Assembly (NCBI GenBank): GCA_958296405.1
Contig: OY282519.1
Location: 372,001 to 436,000, forward strand
Reading direction: 5' to 3'
From: an uncultured Pseudomonadales bacterium
Lineage (GTDB): Bacteria > Pseudomonadota > Gammaproteobacteria > Pseudomonadales > Azotimanducaceae
Length of the DNA: 64,000 bases
This document shows positions 7,911 through 17,256 of this stretch, piece after piece; the stretch's first letter is position 1; every line of letters starts with the position of its first letter. The notes beneath the pieces were generated by a model. It ran no database searches. It was not told where the DNA came from and saw nothing but the letters and a program-made list of their open reading frames with translations. The position numbers and the translations under genes are program-made.

Positions 7911-9140
7911 TCAAGGTTTGTGCGGGCGGCCAAGATACGCCCGCGAGCGCATCTCGTTGAGGCGGCTTTGCGCGCGTTGGAACTCTTGCGCCAAGCGTTC
8001 CCCGCGGTACAGGGCTTCCGGCGCCGCCGCCGCTGACAGGGCGAGCTTGACGTTGCGGTCGTAGAACTCGTCGATGAGGCTGACGAAGCGCCGCGCCGCG
8101 CCGTCGTCCTGGCCGTCGAACACCGGCACCCCGCTCAACACCACGGCATGGAACTCCTTGGCCAGTTCCACATAATCATGGGCGCTGCGCGGCCCTTCGC
8201 ACAGCTCGGCAAAATCGAACCACGCCACGCCCGGCGCGCGCCGGCGGGTTTGGATGCGGCGGCCATTGACCTCCAGCGCCGCGCCATCCCCGGTCGCGCC
8301 CAATGCCGCTGCCACACCGTCTGCGGCCGGGGCTTGCAACCCCGTTTCGGATTCGTCCGCGTCCCCCGCGGCGGTAGCCGCCGGCGAGAAGGCTTGGAAA
8401 CACTCCGCAAGGCGCGCCTGCGCCAGCGGCGAGAACGGCCATTGGTAGGTGCCGGCGTCACCCAAGGCGCGCAGGCGATAGTCTTCGCCGGCGGCGATCC
8501 GCAGCACGTCCATGTGCGCCTCAATGCGCTCGATGGCGGGCAGGAAACGGCGGCGTTGCAACCCGTTTTCGTAGAGCCGCCGCGGCGCGACGTTCGATGT
8601 GGCAACCAACGTGACGCGCCGCTTGAACAAAGCGTTCAGCAACTCGCCGAGGATCATCGCGTCGCCGATGTCCGAAACGAAGAACTCGTCGAAGCAGATG
8701 ACGCGCGCTTCAGCGCGCATGCCGTCGGCCACCTCATCCAAGGGATTGGCCGCGCCCTTCAGGCGCGCCAGCTCACCATGCACCCGCAGCATGAAGCGAT
8801 GGAAGTGCAGCCGCAGCTTGGCCCTCCCCGGCAGACATTCGCAGAAGAGATCCATGAGGTATGTCTTGCCGCGGCCCACCCCGCCCCAAAGATAGAGCCC
8901 CTTCGCCGGCGCCTGGCGTCTGAGGCGGATGACCTTGGACAACCGCCGGTCGTCTTGCCCGGCAAGCCGCTGGTGAATCGCATCGAGCCGCTTGAGCGCC
9001 TCGGTTTGCGCTGGATCGTCGCGAAAGCCGCGCTGCAAGACGTTGCGCCGGTGTTGCGCAAGGGGCGAGTCGGCGCGCTCCGTGCCGCCGCGCCCACCGC
9101 CAGCCACCTCAGTCGCGGCGCGCCAACGCCGCAGCCGCAT
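7911..9140 (-). CDS. zapE: ZapE, AFG1-like ATPase associated with cell division
   Basis: A 409-residue AAA-type ATPase of the AFG1/ZapE family. E. coli ZapE is a Z-ring-associated protein and the family is also linked to membrane-protein turnover. Walker A is GGVGRGKT (86-93), Walker B is VICFDEF (147-153), and family blocks LHFHRFMLRVH, LVATSN and NGLQRRRFLPAI are present. A low-complexity Ala/Gly/Asp insertion of about 40 residues interrupts the protein near residue 260. The start overlaps the end of hisD by about 30 bases. zapE upstream of rplM-rpsI is the E. coli order. Confidence 0.92.
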   Translation of the reverse strand: MRLRRWRAATEVAGGGRGGTERADSPLAQHRRNVLQRGFRDDPAQTEALKRLDAIHQRLAGQDDRRLSKVIRLRRQAPAKGLYLWGGVGRGKTYLMDLFCECLPGRAKLRLHFHRFMLRVHGELARLKGAANPLDEVADGMRAEARVICFDEFFVSDIGDAMILGELLNALFKRRVTLVATSNVAPRRLYENGLQRRRFLPAIERIEAHMDVLRIAAGEDYRLRALGDAGTYQWPFSPLAQARLAECFQAFSPAATAAGDADESETGLQAPAADGVAAALGATGDGAALEVNGRRIQTRRRAPGVAWFDFAELCEGPRSAHDYVELAKEFHAVVLSGVPVFDGQDDGAARRFVSLIDEFYDRNVKLALSAAAAPEALYRGERLAQEFQRAQSRLNEMRSRAYLGRPHKP

Positions 9141-10413
9141 GGGCGTGGAGGCCCTCGGCGGTGGCGATGGCGGCGGCGTTGGGAGCGAGTTCAGCGGCGC
9201 CCGCCGGCGTGATGCGGATGATGGAGCTGCGCTTCAGGAAGTCCTCCACGCCGAGCGGCGAGGCATAGCGGGCGGTGCGATAAGTGGGCAGCACATGGCT
9301 CGGACCGGCGTTGTAATCGCCAAACGTCTCCGCGGCCGCAGCGCCGAGGAAGATCGCGCCGGCGTCGCGCGCGCTCGGCAGCAGCGCGTCCGGATCCGCC
9401 ACCGCCAGGTGCAGGTGCTCCGGCGCCATGAAGTTCGCCACCTCCATGGCCTGCTCCAAGTCTCGCGTTTCGATCAAAGCGCCGTGCTCCGCCAGCGATG
9501 CTGCAATGATCTTGCGCCGCGGCATGGTCGGCAGCAACGCAGCGGCTTCGGCGGCCACGGCGTCGAGCCACCCAGCGTCCGGACACGCCAGCAGGGCTTG
9601 GGCGGCAGCGTCATGCTCAGCTTGGGCAAACAGATCCAAGGCCGCCCAGCGCGGCGGCGCGCTGCCATCCGCGACGATGAAGATCTCGCTCGGCCCAGCA
9701 ACGCTGTCAATGCCCACGAGGCCGAACACCTGCCGCTTGGCCGCCGCCACCCGGCCGCCGCCGGGGCCCACGATCTTGTTCACTTCGGGCACGGTCTCGG
9801 TGCCATAGGCGAGCGCCGCGATGGCTTGGGCGCCGCCGACCGCGAACGCCATGTCCGCGCCGGCGACATGCAGCGCCGCCAGCACATGATCGTTGCGGGT
9901 GCCGGCCTGCCGCGGCGTGGCCACCACGACCTCGGCCACCCCAGCCACGCGCGCCGGGATGACCGTCATCAGCGCCGTCGACGGATAGCTCGCTTGCCCG
10001 CCAGGCACATAGACGCCCACCCGGTGCAGGGGCGTCAGGCGGTGCCCCAAGCGATTGCCGAAGGCATCCTCGTACTCGAACGCAGCAGTAGCCCGCAACT
10101 GCTGCTCGTGAAACGCGCGAATGCGCTCCGCGGCGGCGGTGAGCGCCGTGCGATCCGCCGCCCCGAGCCGCCCGTAGGCCGCCTCCAAAGCCGCGGCGTC
10201 TGCGGTGAGCGCCGCCATCTTGCTAACCCGCAAGCGGTCAAAGCGCCGGGTGAAATCGAGAAGCGCCGCGTCGCCAAGCTCTCGCACTTCGCGCAGTATC
10301 GTGGCGACCTGCTGTTCCACCTCCTTGGCCGCGGCCCCCTGATGCCAAGCAAGGCTTGCCAACGTGCGCCGGAAATCCGGGGCGCTGGCATTCAGACGTC
10401 GCAGTTCAAGCAT
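9109..10413 (-). CDS. hisD: Histidinol dehydrogenase (last step of histidine biosynthesis)
   Basis: A 434-residue enzyme that oxidises L-histidinol to histidine with two NAD and a bound zinc. Diagnostic blocks are YVPGGQASYPSTALMTVIPA, IVGPGGGRVAAAKRQVFG, SVAGPSEIFIVAD and the C-terminal GPSHVLPTYRTARYASPLGVEDFLK. In many proteobacteria hisD follows murA-hisG. Here the gene immediately upstream is an unrelated lipoprotein gene and hisG is not in the window. The zapE start overlaps its 3' end. Confidence 0.96.
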   Translation of the reverse strand: MLELRRLNASAPDFRRTLASLAWHQGAAAKEVEQQVATILREVRELGDAALLDFTRRFDRLRVSKMAALTADAAALEAAYGRLGAADRTALTAAAERIRAFHEQQLRATAAFEYEDAFGNRLGHRLTPLHRVGVYVPGGQASYPSTALMTVIPARVAGVAEVVVATPRQAGTRNDHVLAALHVAGADMAFAVGGAQAIAALAYGTETVPEVNKIVGPGGGRVAAAKRQVFGLVGIDSVAGPSEIFIVADGSAPPRWAALDLFAQAEHDAAAQALLACPDAGWLDAVAAEAAALLPTMPRRKIIAASLAEHGALIETRDLEQAMEVANFMAPEHLHLAVADPDALLPSARDAGAIFLGAAAAETFGDYNAGPSHVLPTYRTARYASPLGVEDFLKRSSIIRITPAGAAELAPNAAAIATAEGLHAHAAAALARRD

Positions 10414-10441
10414 GGCCGCAAGTCTAACCCGCGACCCACAT

Positions 10442-10471
10442 GGCGCTTTCTGGAACTGGCGTCACGCCGGG
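10442..10471. repeat. Direct repeat, copy 1 (partner at 11411-11441)
   Basis: Copy 1 begins GGCGCTTTCTGGAACTGGCG and continues TCACGCCGGG. It matches copy 2 at about 28 of 31 positions with one single-base gap. The pair brackets roughly 970 bp that contains the lipoprotein gene. The core GGCGTCACGCC is itself an inverted repeat. Confidence 0.75.
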
Positions 10472-10593
10472 AGCGCTAAGCAGCTGGTTTTGAAGTGTCG
10501 GCAAGCCTCCTTTGTTCGCCGTCGGACGCTGGACTTCGGCGCGGGCCGCTCCGACCACTCTTCACAAGATCGTCAGCTTCGCACAGCCTATCT

Positions 10594-10633
10594 TCTCACC
10601 CCAAAGGGCTGCGTCTCACCCCAAAGGGCTGCG
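10594..10633. repeat. Perfect tandem duplication of a 20-bp unit
   Basis: The unit TCTCACCCCAAAGGGCTGCG occurs twice back to back (10594-10613 and 10614-10633) with no mismatch and is followed by TCACTCG. It lies in non-coding DNA between hisD and the lipoprotein gene. It looks like a recent slippage or duplication. Confidence 0.9.
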
Positions 10634-10726
10634 TCACTCGCGACTCTGGCGGCCTTACTCGCGATCTACAGTGAGTCACCGAGCAACTTGGTCACTGCGC
10701 TGACGACTGTTTTTTCTTCCATGCAA

Positions 10727-10750
10727 CCCCTGCCCTTTTTGGGACAGGGG
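10727..10750 (-). terminator. Hairpin 3' of the lipoprotein gene, possible terminator
   Basis: On the minus strand CCCCTGTCCC, AAAAA, GGGCAGGGG forms a GC-rich stem with a one-base bulge, about 20 bases after the lipoprotein stop codon. There is no clear U-run after the stem in either direction, so intrinsic termination is only a possibility. Confidence 0.45.
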
Positions 10751-10771
10751 CTTGTCTGCCAGTTTGCCCGG

Positions 10772-11278
10772 CTACTCAGGGCACTCCAATGGCTCGCCGC
10801 GATTGTTGGTGCATTGCGTGAATCCGTACAGCCGAATTTCATTGCGAGAAAATGCCACACACGATTCGGCATCCGCGTCAGGCCATCGGAAGAACGATGC
10901 TCCAGCACCGCATGGCCTCGGGCAAGACCATTCTGGCTTGTCGTTGGCGCAGGATTGCTCCGCATGAGCCTTTTCAAGCCCATGCCGTCGCACAACGGCG
11001 GTTTTCCACGCTTGGTGGAGCTCTTGCAATTCGCCCCCTTGTGCGACGCCGCCGCCTACAGCCGTAAGCCCTGCCTCCACCACGGCCATGCCCTTGCTGT
11101 AGTCAGAATGTTCCCTGGCGTAGTCGCAGAACTTGTTGGTGAGTTCCATTTCCGCCACCAGCTCCGGGCAGCCTTGCACTTCGCCAAGATAAGGCGGCAA
11201 CCGCCCCAATGATGGCGTGGAACAACCTGTTGCCACTATCAGCGCCATGGTTGCGATGATGACATTCCTGATGCTCAT
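10772..11278 (-). CDS. Predicted lipoprotein of unknown function, inserted between murA and hisD
   Basis: A 168-residue protein with a lipoprotein signal peptide (MSIRNVIIATMALIVATGC; lipobox VATGC, Cys at residue 19) and about seven further cysteines, suggesting a disulfide-rich periplasmic domain. The start at 11278 is supported by AGGAGAAGG just upstream; the frame extends 12 codons further without such a site. About 60 bases upstream is an extended -10-like TGCTATTGT (minus strand), with a TTGACA further up at a poor spacing of 24. I recognise no family. The base composition is clearly less GC-rich than murA and hisD, and the gene sits between direct repeats where hisG is often found, so it may have been acquired. 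Confidence 0.7.
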   Translation of the reverse strand: MSIRNVIIATMALIVATGCSTPSLGRLPPYLGEVQGCPELVAEMELTNKFCDYAREHSDYSKGMAVVEAGLTAVGGGVAQGGELQELHQAWKTAVVRRHGLEKAHAEQSCANDKPEWSCPRPCGAGASFFRWPDADAESCVAFSRNEIRLYGFTQCTNNRGEPLECPE

Positions 11279-11410
11279 TTTCCTTCTCCTTTGGATAAGG
11301 GTGCGCAAAGGCAAACTTACGCATCACCCTGTGCAGGGCACAATAGCACAGCGTCGCTGCTCCAAGTGATGTCAAGCACCGTCGTCAGCACATCTCTCGT
11401 CGCCGCAGAC

Positions 11411-12730
<1,320 letters not shown>

Positions 12731-12955
12731 TCAGGCCCCTGCCGGGACCTCGGTTTCGATGGTGACGGCGTGCAGGGCGCCATCGCGGATGAGGTCGCCA
12801 ATGGCCTCGTACACGAGTTGCTGGCGACGCACGCGGCTCAAGCCGGCGAATGCAGAGCTGGTCACGCGCACATGGAAGCGATTGCCATCGCCGCTCGCTT
12901 GCACGGCTGCCCCCTCAATGCGCTGCCGCACCAAGGCCTCGATCTGCTCTTGCAT
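12731..12955 (-). CDS. ibaG: IbaG, BolA-family protein
   Basis: A 74-residue BolA-fold protein. The core SGDGNRFHVRVTSSAFAGLSRVRRQQLVYEAI matches IbaG/YrbA, including the conserved His used with monothiol glutaredoxins to hold a [2Fe-2S] cluster. The C-terminal IRDGALHAVTIETEVP is typical of the family. The position directly upstream of murA distinguishes it from BolA itself. E. coli IbaG is slightly longer. Confidence 0.9.
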   Translation of the reverse strand: MQEQIEALVRQRIEGAAVQASGDGNRFHVRVTSSAFAGLSRVRRQQLVYEAIGDLIRDGALHAVTIETEVPAGA

Positions 12956-13270
12956 TTGTTACGCCCCTTCGCCCTGCTTTGCCCTGCGCCCGTCGCCTTC
13001 CGCCCTTCGCCCTGTGTTCCTTTTGGCCCTTCACCGCTTGCCCTTCACCGGGGCAGATGCCGCTGCGGCCGCGCCATCCGCGCCGGGGCCTTGCCACCTT
13101 AACGCGCCAATCCACAGCGATGGTGGAGAAAAAGTGAACCGCGGCGCAGGCGCCCGCGCTCAATGCGCCATTCGCGCCAGACCAGATCCATGAGGAGGCA
13201 CACAGCCGTTTGACGCAACATGGCCAAGTTGCAATGCTTGGCCGCAGGCAGGTCTGAGAAAGACGCCCGC
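12956..13270. other. Divergent intergenic region between ibaG and yrbG
   Basis: About 315 bases without a supported gene. The first 100 bases are a low-complexity pyrimidine tract built from imperfect copies of CGCCCTTCGCCCTG and CCCTTCACCG. The rest must carry the promoters for the leftward ibaG-murA and the rightward yrbG operons. The only promoter-like element I see is TTGACG at 13209 with a poor -10, so I do not call one. Confidence 0.5.
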
Positions 13271-14233
13271 ATGGGTCTCCCGGTCTTGGCGTTGATCTTC
13301 GGCTTCGTCGCGCTCGTTTGGAGCGCGGACCGCTTCGTGTCCGGCGCCGCGGCCACTGCCCGGCACCTCGGCGTCTCACGGCTGCTCATCGGCCTGACGG
13401 TGGTGTCCATCGGCACTTCCGCCCCAGAGATACTGGTCGCCTTGGCCGCCGCGATGGAAGACGCCTCCGCCTTGGCCGTGGGCAACGCCATCGGCTCCAA
13501 CATCGCCAACATCGGGCTGGTGCTCGCCCTCACGGCCATGGTGGCGCCGCTGCCGTTCGCCGCCTCGGTGCTGAAAGCGGAACTGCCGTGGCTGATCGGC
13601 GTCACCCTGCTGGCGCTCTACTGCCTGCACGATCTTGAGCTTGGCTACCTCGACGGCGTGCTGCTGGTGCTCACCCTGTGGGCCATCATGTACCACTTGG
13701 TGCGTTCGCAACGGCGCGCCCCCCATGGCCTCTCCGACACCATCCGCGAGGAGCTCGACGAGCTGGAGGAGATGCCTACCAGCCGCGCCTTCTTTTGGTT
13801 GGGGGCAGGGCTCGCCATGCTGTTGACCTCCGCTTGGGTGCTGGTGTGGGCGGCCACCGAGATCGCCCGCCTGCTCGGCGTCGGCGAGCTCATCATTGGC
13901 CTCACCGTGGTCGCGGTGGGCACCAGCCTGCCGGAGCTTGCCGCCACCTTAAGCGCTGCCCTGAAGGGGCACACCGACATTGCCATCGGCAACGTAGTAG
14001 GCTCGAACATTCTGAACATCCTCGCGGTCATGGCCGTGCCGGCCTTGGTGAACCCCATCACCATCGAGGCGCATGTGCTGTGGCGGGATTACGGCATGAT
14101 GGCCGCGTTGACGCTCTTGCTGGTGCTGTTCGCTTATGGCATCGGCTCGCAACCGCGCATCACCCGCTTTGAGGGCTGCGTAATGGCTTTGGCTTGGATT
14201 GGCTACATGACGCTCCTGTACCACCAGTCATGA
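13271..14233 (+). CDS. yrbG: YrbG-like calcium/sodium:proton exchanger (CaCA family)
   Basis: A 320-residue inner-membrane exchanger with about ten transmembrane helices in two inverted repeats. Each carries the CaCA alpha motif: IGTSAPEILVALAAAMEDASALAVGNAIGSNIANIG is the first block and VGTSLPELAATLSAALKGHTDIAIGNVVGSNILNI the second, given here only to mark their extent (about residues 47-82 and 216-250). A poorly conserved charged loop joins them. I start at the ATG at 13271; the frame is open to 13220. The stop overlaps the kdsC start (ATGA). In E. coli kdsD separates yrbG and kdsC; here it is missing. Confidence 0.93.
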   Translation: MGLPVLALIFGFVALVWSADRFVSGAAATARHLGVSRLLIGLTVVSIGTSAPEILVALAAAMEDASALAVGNAIGSNIANIGLVLALTAMVAPLPFAASVLKAELPWLIGVTLLALYCLHDLELGYLDGVLLVLTLWAIMYHLVRSQRRAPHGLSDTIREELDELEEMPTSRAFFWLGAGLAMLLTSAWVLVWAATEIARLLGVGELIIGLTVVAVGTSLPELAATLSAALKGHTDIAIGNVVGSNILNILAVMAVPALVNPITIEAHVLWRDYGMMAALTLLLVLFAYGIGSQPRITRFEGCVMALAWIGYMTLLYHQS

Positions 14234-15021
14234 ACGACGACGGCGACCGGCGCGGCGGCGACCAGCGCGATCGGCGACGCGGCCGCGGCGACGCCCAGCG
14301 GCCAAGCCGCCCCGGCGGCCAAGCGGCGCGTGGCGAGCGCGGCCGCAACGCACCCCGGCGCGGCGGCGATGGCGAACGCCCTCCGGCGCGCCGCAACCCG
14401 CGCCACGACGGCCCGGAGCGCGGCCGCGGCGGCGACCGGCGCCCGCAGCCAAGCCAGGACGCGCCGCAGAAACCGCGGCGGCAGTTGCCCTTCGCCGTCG
14501 ACGTCATGCGGACGGCGGCGCGGGTGGAGCTGCTGATCCTCGATGTCGATGGGGTGCTTACGGATGGCCGCCTGTACTACTCCTCCGATGGCGTGGAGAC
14601 CAAGGCGTTCTACGCCCAAGACGGCGCCGCCATCAAGATGCTGCAAGGCGCCGGGGTGCCGGTGGCGCTGATCAGCGGGCGCGACAGCGAGGCCGTGGCG
14701 CGCCGCGCCGCGGAGCTCGGCATCGCGCACGTTTACCAAGGCGTTGAAGACAAAGGCGTGGCGCTGAACGACCTTTGCGCCGCCGCAGACTTAGCGCCCA
14801 TGCGCATGGCGCATGTCGGCGACGACGTGGGCGATTTGACATTGTTCGACCGGGTGGGCTTCCGCATCGCCGTGCCGAGCGCGCATCCCGAAGTGACCGC
14901 CCGCGCCCACCACGTCACCACGGCGCCCGCCGGCGCTGGGGCGGTGCGGGAAGCCTGCCAACTGATCTTGATGGGCAAGGGGCGCTGGGCGCCTGCCTTG
15001 GCGGCACTCTCGGCGCCCTAG
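14230..15021 (+). CDS. kdsC: KdsC, KDO-8-phosphate phosphatase, with an Arg/Gly-rich N-terminal extension
   Basis: A HAD-superfamily phosphatase releasing phosphate from 3-deoxy-D-manno-octulosonate 8-phosphate for LPS core synthesis. Catalytic motif I is ILDVDGVLTDG (residues 103-113); later motifs are ALISGRDSEAVARRAAELG and VGDDVGDL, with PSAHPEV typical of KdsC. The ATG at 14230 overlaps the yrbG stop, giving 263 residues. The first 85 or so are almost entirely Arg, Gly, Asp, Pro and Gln (for example RRGRGDAQRPSRPGGQ), absent from ordinary KdsC. An internal non-ATG start near residue 86 (LPFAVDVM) would give a normal-length enzyme, so the extension may be untranslated or real. kdsD is absent next to it. 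Confidence 0.9.
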   Translation: MNDDGDRRGGDQRDRRRGRGDAQRPSRPGGQAARGERGRNAPRRGGDGERPPARRNPRHDGPERGRGGDRRPQPSQDAPQKPRRQLPFAVDVMRTAARVELLILDVDGVLTDGRLYYSSDGVETKAFYAQDGAAIKMLQGAGVPVALISGRDSEAVARRAAELGIAHVYQGVEDKGVALNDLCAAADLAPMRMAHVGDDVGDLTLFDRVGFRIAVPSAHPEVTARAHHVTTAPAGAGAVREACQLILMGKGRWAPALAALSAP

Positions 15022-15845
15022 TGGCCTCGCTGCCGGCAGCGGGTCCGGCGACGCCGGCGATCACGGTTAAGCGCTGGGCCCTAATCGGAGGCTTCACCGC
15101 GGCACTGGCATTCACCTTGCCGTGGCTGCGCCACGCGGACGAACCGCCGCCGCCCTTGCCGCCGGCGCTGCGCGACGAACCGGACGTCTACATGGAAGCG
15201 CCTGTCATCACCCAGTTCGGCGCCGATGGCGCCATTCGCTACCGGCTCGCCGCCGCGGAGATGCGCCAATTCGACCACGAGCGGGTGGCCACCATCGCCG
15301 CGCCGGCGCTGCTCCTCTATCCGCGCGACGGCGGCGCGCCGTGGCACATCACCAGCGCCACCGGCGAGTTGCGCGAGTGGGAAGCCGACGCCGGCGATGC
15401 GCTGGCGCCGACCATGGGCCGCGCCGCGAGCAAGGCCGAGCGGGAGACGGCCCCTGCCGCAACGCCGCCGGAAGACCCTGCGGCCATCGACGCCGAGCCG
15501 CATGGCGGCAGCGCCGCCACCACTGGCGCTACCGGCACGACGGCGGCCCAAAGACAGGAAAAGCAACCGGAAGCGCAACAGGAAGAACTGCTGCTGCGCG
15601 ATGACGTGGCGCTGCGCCGGGACTATGCGGACGGGCGTTTCGTGACGCTCAAAACCGCTGCGCTGCGCGTCCATCCCGCACGCCGCCGCGCCGACACCGA
15701 CCAGCCTGTTATCATTGAAACAGCGAACAGCCGCACTACCGCGGCAGGGTTCGAAGGCGATTTGGAGCGTGGCTGGATGCAGCTCTATTCCGCGCCATCG
15801 CAACGGGTTCAAGTCGTTGCCTTGCCAAACCGAAGCAATCGATAG
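15021..15845 (+). CDS. lptC: LptC, inner-membrane component of the LPS transport bridge
   Basis: A bitopic membrane protein handing LPS from LptBFG to LptA. It starts at a GTG sharing a base with the kdsC stop (TAGTG). One N-terminal helix (WALIGGFTAALAFTLPWL) is followed by periplasmic beta-jellyroll sequence (APVITQFGADGAIRYRLAAAEMRQF; HITSATGEL; LLLRDDVALRR; TLKTAALRVHPA). At about 274 residues it is longer than typical LptC (about 190) because of an Ala/Glu/Gln-rich insertion of roughly 75 residues between SATGELREW and EELLLRDDV. The jellyroll flanks look intact. Confidence 0.88.
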   Translation: MASLPAAGPATPAITVKRWALIGGFTAALAFTLPWLRHADEPPPPLPPALRDEPDVYMEAPVITQFGADGAIRYRLAAAEMRQFDHERVATIAAPALLLYPRDGGAPWHITSATGELREWEADAGDALAPTMGRAASKAERETAPAATPPEDPAAIDAEPHGGSAATTGATGTTAAQRQEKQPEAQQEELLLRDDVALRRDYADGRFVTLKTAALRVHPARRRADTDQPVIIETANSRTTAAGFEGDLERGWMQLYSAPSQRVQVVALPNRSNR

Positions 15846-15885
15846 CCCAACCGGCGGGCCGCCAGCAAGGGGGCGCAGCGTCCTG

Positions 15886-16407
15886 TTGCGCGGGCGCCGC
15901 CGGCCTTCGCGGAGCGTCATCGCCGTGGTCGCGGCCTTGGCCCCGCTTGGCGCGGCGGCGCTGCCAGAGGACGCCGACCAACCCATCCGCTGGCGCGCGG
16001 ACCAAGCCGAAGGCGAGATGGCGGGGCATACCATCCTCACCGGCGCGGTGCGCATGGAGCAGGGCACGCTGCGCGTGGATGCCGAACGCATGGTCATCGA
16101 GTACCAAGGCGACAAGGTGGCGCGGGTGGTGGCCGAAGGCGATCTGGCCCACTACCAGCAAACGCTCCGCGACGGCGCCGAGCCAGTGCGCGCCGATGCA
16201 TTGAAGATCATCTACCACGCCGCCGAGGAGCGCATCGAACTCATCGGCCGGGCCCGCCTGACGCAACGGCGCCATGAGTTCCAAGGCGAAGTGATCCACT
16301 ACGACTTTCGCGCCGGCAAGGTGGACGCCACGGACGCAGAAAACGGCGTGCGCATGGTGTGGGCGCCTGCCGAGGAGAGGGGCGCCGCGGCGGGCGCTTC
16401 CCGTTGA
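15886..16407 (+). CDS. lptA: LptA, periplasmic LPS-transport bridge protein
   Basis: An approximately 173-residue periplasmic protein with an Arg-rich signal peptide ([24 protein letters not shown]). The mature OstA-type jellyroll includes [39 protein letters not shown] (about residues 45-83) and a second block with [25 protein letters not shown]. No ATG precedes the signal peptide closely. I used the TTG at 15886, with AAGGGGG a little upstream. The frame is open to 15715 inside lptC. The start is uncertain by a few codons. Confidence 0.85.
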   Translation: MRGRRRPSRSVIAVVAALAPLGAAALPEDADQPIRWRADQAEGEMAGHTILTGAVRMEQGTLRVDAERMVIEYQGDKVARVVAEGDLAHYQQTLRDGAEPVRADALKIIYHAAEERIELIGRARLTQRRHEFQGEVIHYDFRAGKVDATDAENGVRMVWAPAEERGAAAGASR

Positions 16408-16409
16408 GC

Positions 16410-17195
16410 GTGGCCAACGCCTCGCCGGCATCGCTTGAGGGGAGCGCCAACGCCACGCAGCAAGCCTTGAGGCCGAGCCTCGTGGCGCGCCATCTGCAGA
16501 AGCGCTACCGCGGGCGCGATGCCGTCGCAGACGTGAGCTTGAGCGTGGCCGGCGGCGAGATCGTTGGCTTGCTCGGCCCAAACGGCGCCGGCAAAACCAC
16601 CTGCTTCTACATGATCGTCGGCCTCGCCAAGATGGACGCCGGCGCAATTCACCTCGCCGAGCAGGACTTGAGCCGCGCACCCATGCACGCGCGCGCCCGC
16701 GCCGGCATCGGCTACCTGCCGCAGGAGGCGAGCGTGTTCCGCAGGTTGTCTGTGGAGGACAACCTGAAGGCCATCGTGGAGTTGCGGCGGGGGATGCCCA
16801 AGGCGCGGCGGCGCGAGACGGTGGAGCGGCTGCTCAAGGAGTTCCGGCTCACGGACATCCGCACCAGCTTGGGGGAGCGTTTGTCCGGCGGCGAACGCCG
16901 GCGGCTCGAAATCGCCAGGGCCCTCGCCAGCGAGCCGGCGTTCATGCTGCTCGATGAACCCTTCGCCGGCATCGACCCCATCTCCATGGACGAGATCAAG
17001 GCGGAAATCCGGCAACTCGCACAGCGCGGCATCGGCGTGCTGGTGACCGACCACAACGTCCGTGAAACCCTCAACATCTGCGACCGTGCCTACATCGTCA
17101 ACGCCGGCCGCATCATTGCGGAGGGCGATGCCGGTGCCATACTATCGAACGCGACCGTCAGGCGTGTTTACTTGGGCGAGCGGTTCGAGTTGTGA
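16410..17195 (+). CDS. lptB: LptB, LPS export ABC transporter ATPase
   Basis: The ATPase that powers LPS extraction with LptF and LptG. It has Walker [11 protein letters not shown]-loop LPQEASVF, signature [15 protein letters not shown], Walker [13 protein letters not shown] and the switch His in [11 protein letters not shown]. All residues needed for hydrolysis are present. Its start is a GTG at 16410, or a TTG at 16404 overlapping the lptA stop; either leaves an extra 20 or so residues before the ABC core. It is followed by rpoN after 60 bases. Confidence 0.95.
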   Translation: MANASPASLEGSANATQQALRPSLVARHLQKRYRGRDAVADVSLSVAGGEIVGLLGPNGAGKTTCFYMIVGLAKMDAGAIHLAEQDLSRAPMHARARAGIGYLPQEASVFRRLSVEDNLKAIVELRRGMPKARRRETVERLLKEFRLTDIRTSLGERLSGGERRRLEIARALASEPAFMLLDEPFAGIDPISMDEIKAEIRQLAQRGIGVLVTDHNVRETLNICDRAYIVNAGRIIAEGDAGAILSNATVRRVYLGERFEL

Positions 17196-17256
17196 GCGCA
17201 GCCGACGCAGACCGCTGGCAAGCCGCCGACGCAGCCCGTTGGGAAGTTGAGGTGAA

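Larger units (their letters stand above)
10414..10771. other. 358-base intergenic stretch upstream of hisD, rich in repeats
   Basis: I find no convincing coding sequence here. It holds one copy of a 30-bp direct repeat shared with the murA 3' end (10442-10471), a perfect 20-bp tandem duplication (10594-10633) and a strong hairpin (10727-10750). It is the side of the hisD-murA gap where hisG would be expected if the usual murA-hisG-hisD order held. No hisG remnant was recognised. Confidence 0.6.

Noticed and set aside
12956-13060. Pyrimidine-rich repeats upstream of ibaG as a CRISPR or regulatory array
   Set aside because: The CGCCCTTCGCCCTG-like units are imperfect and irregularly spaced without spacers; they read as low-complexity sequence.
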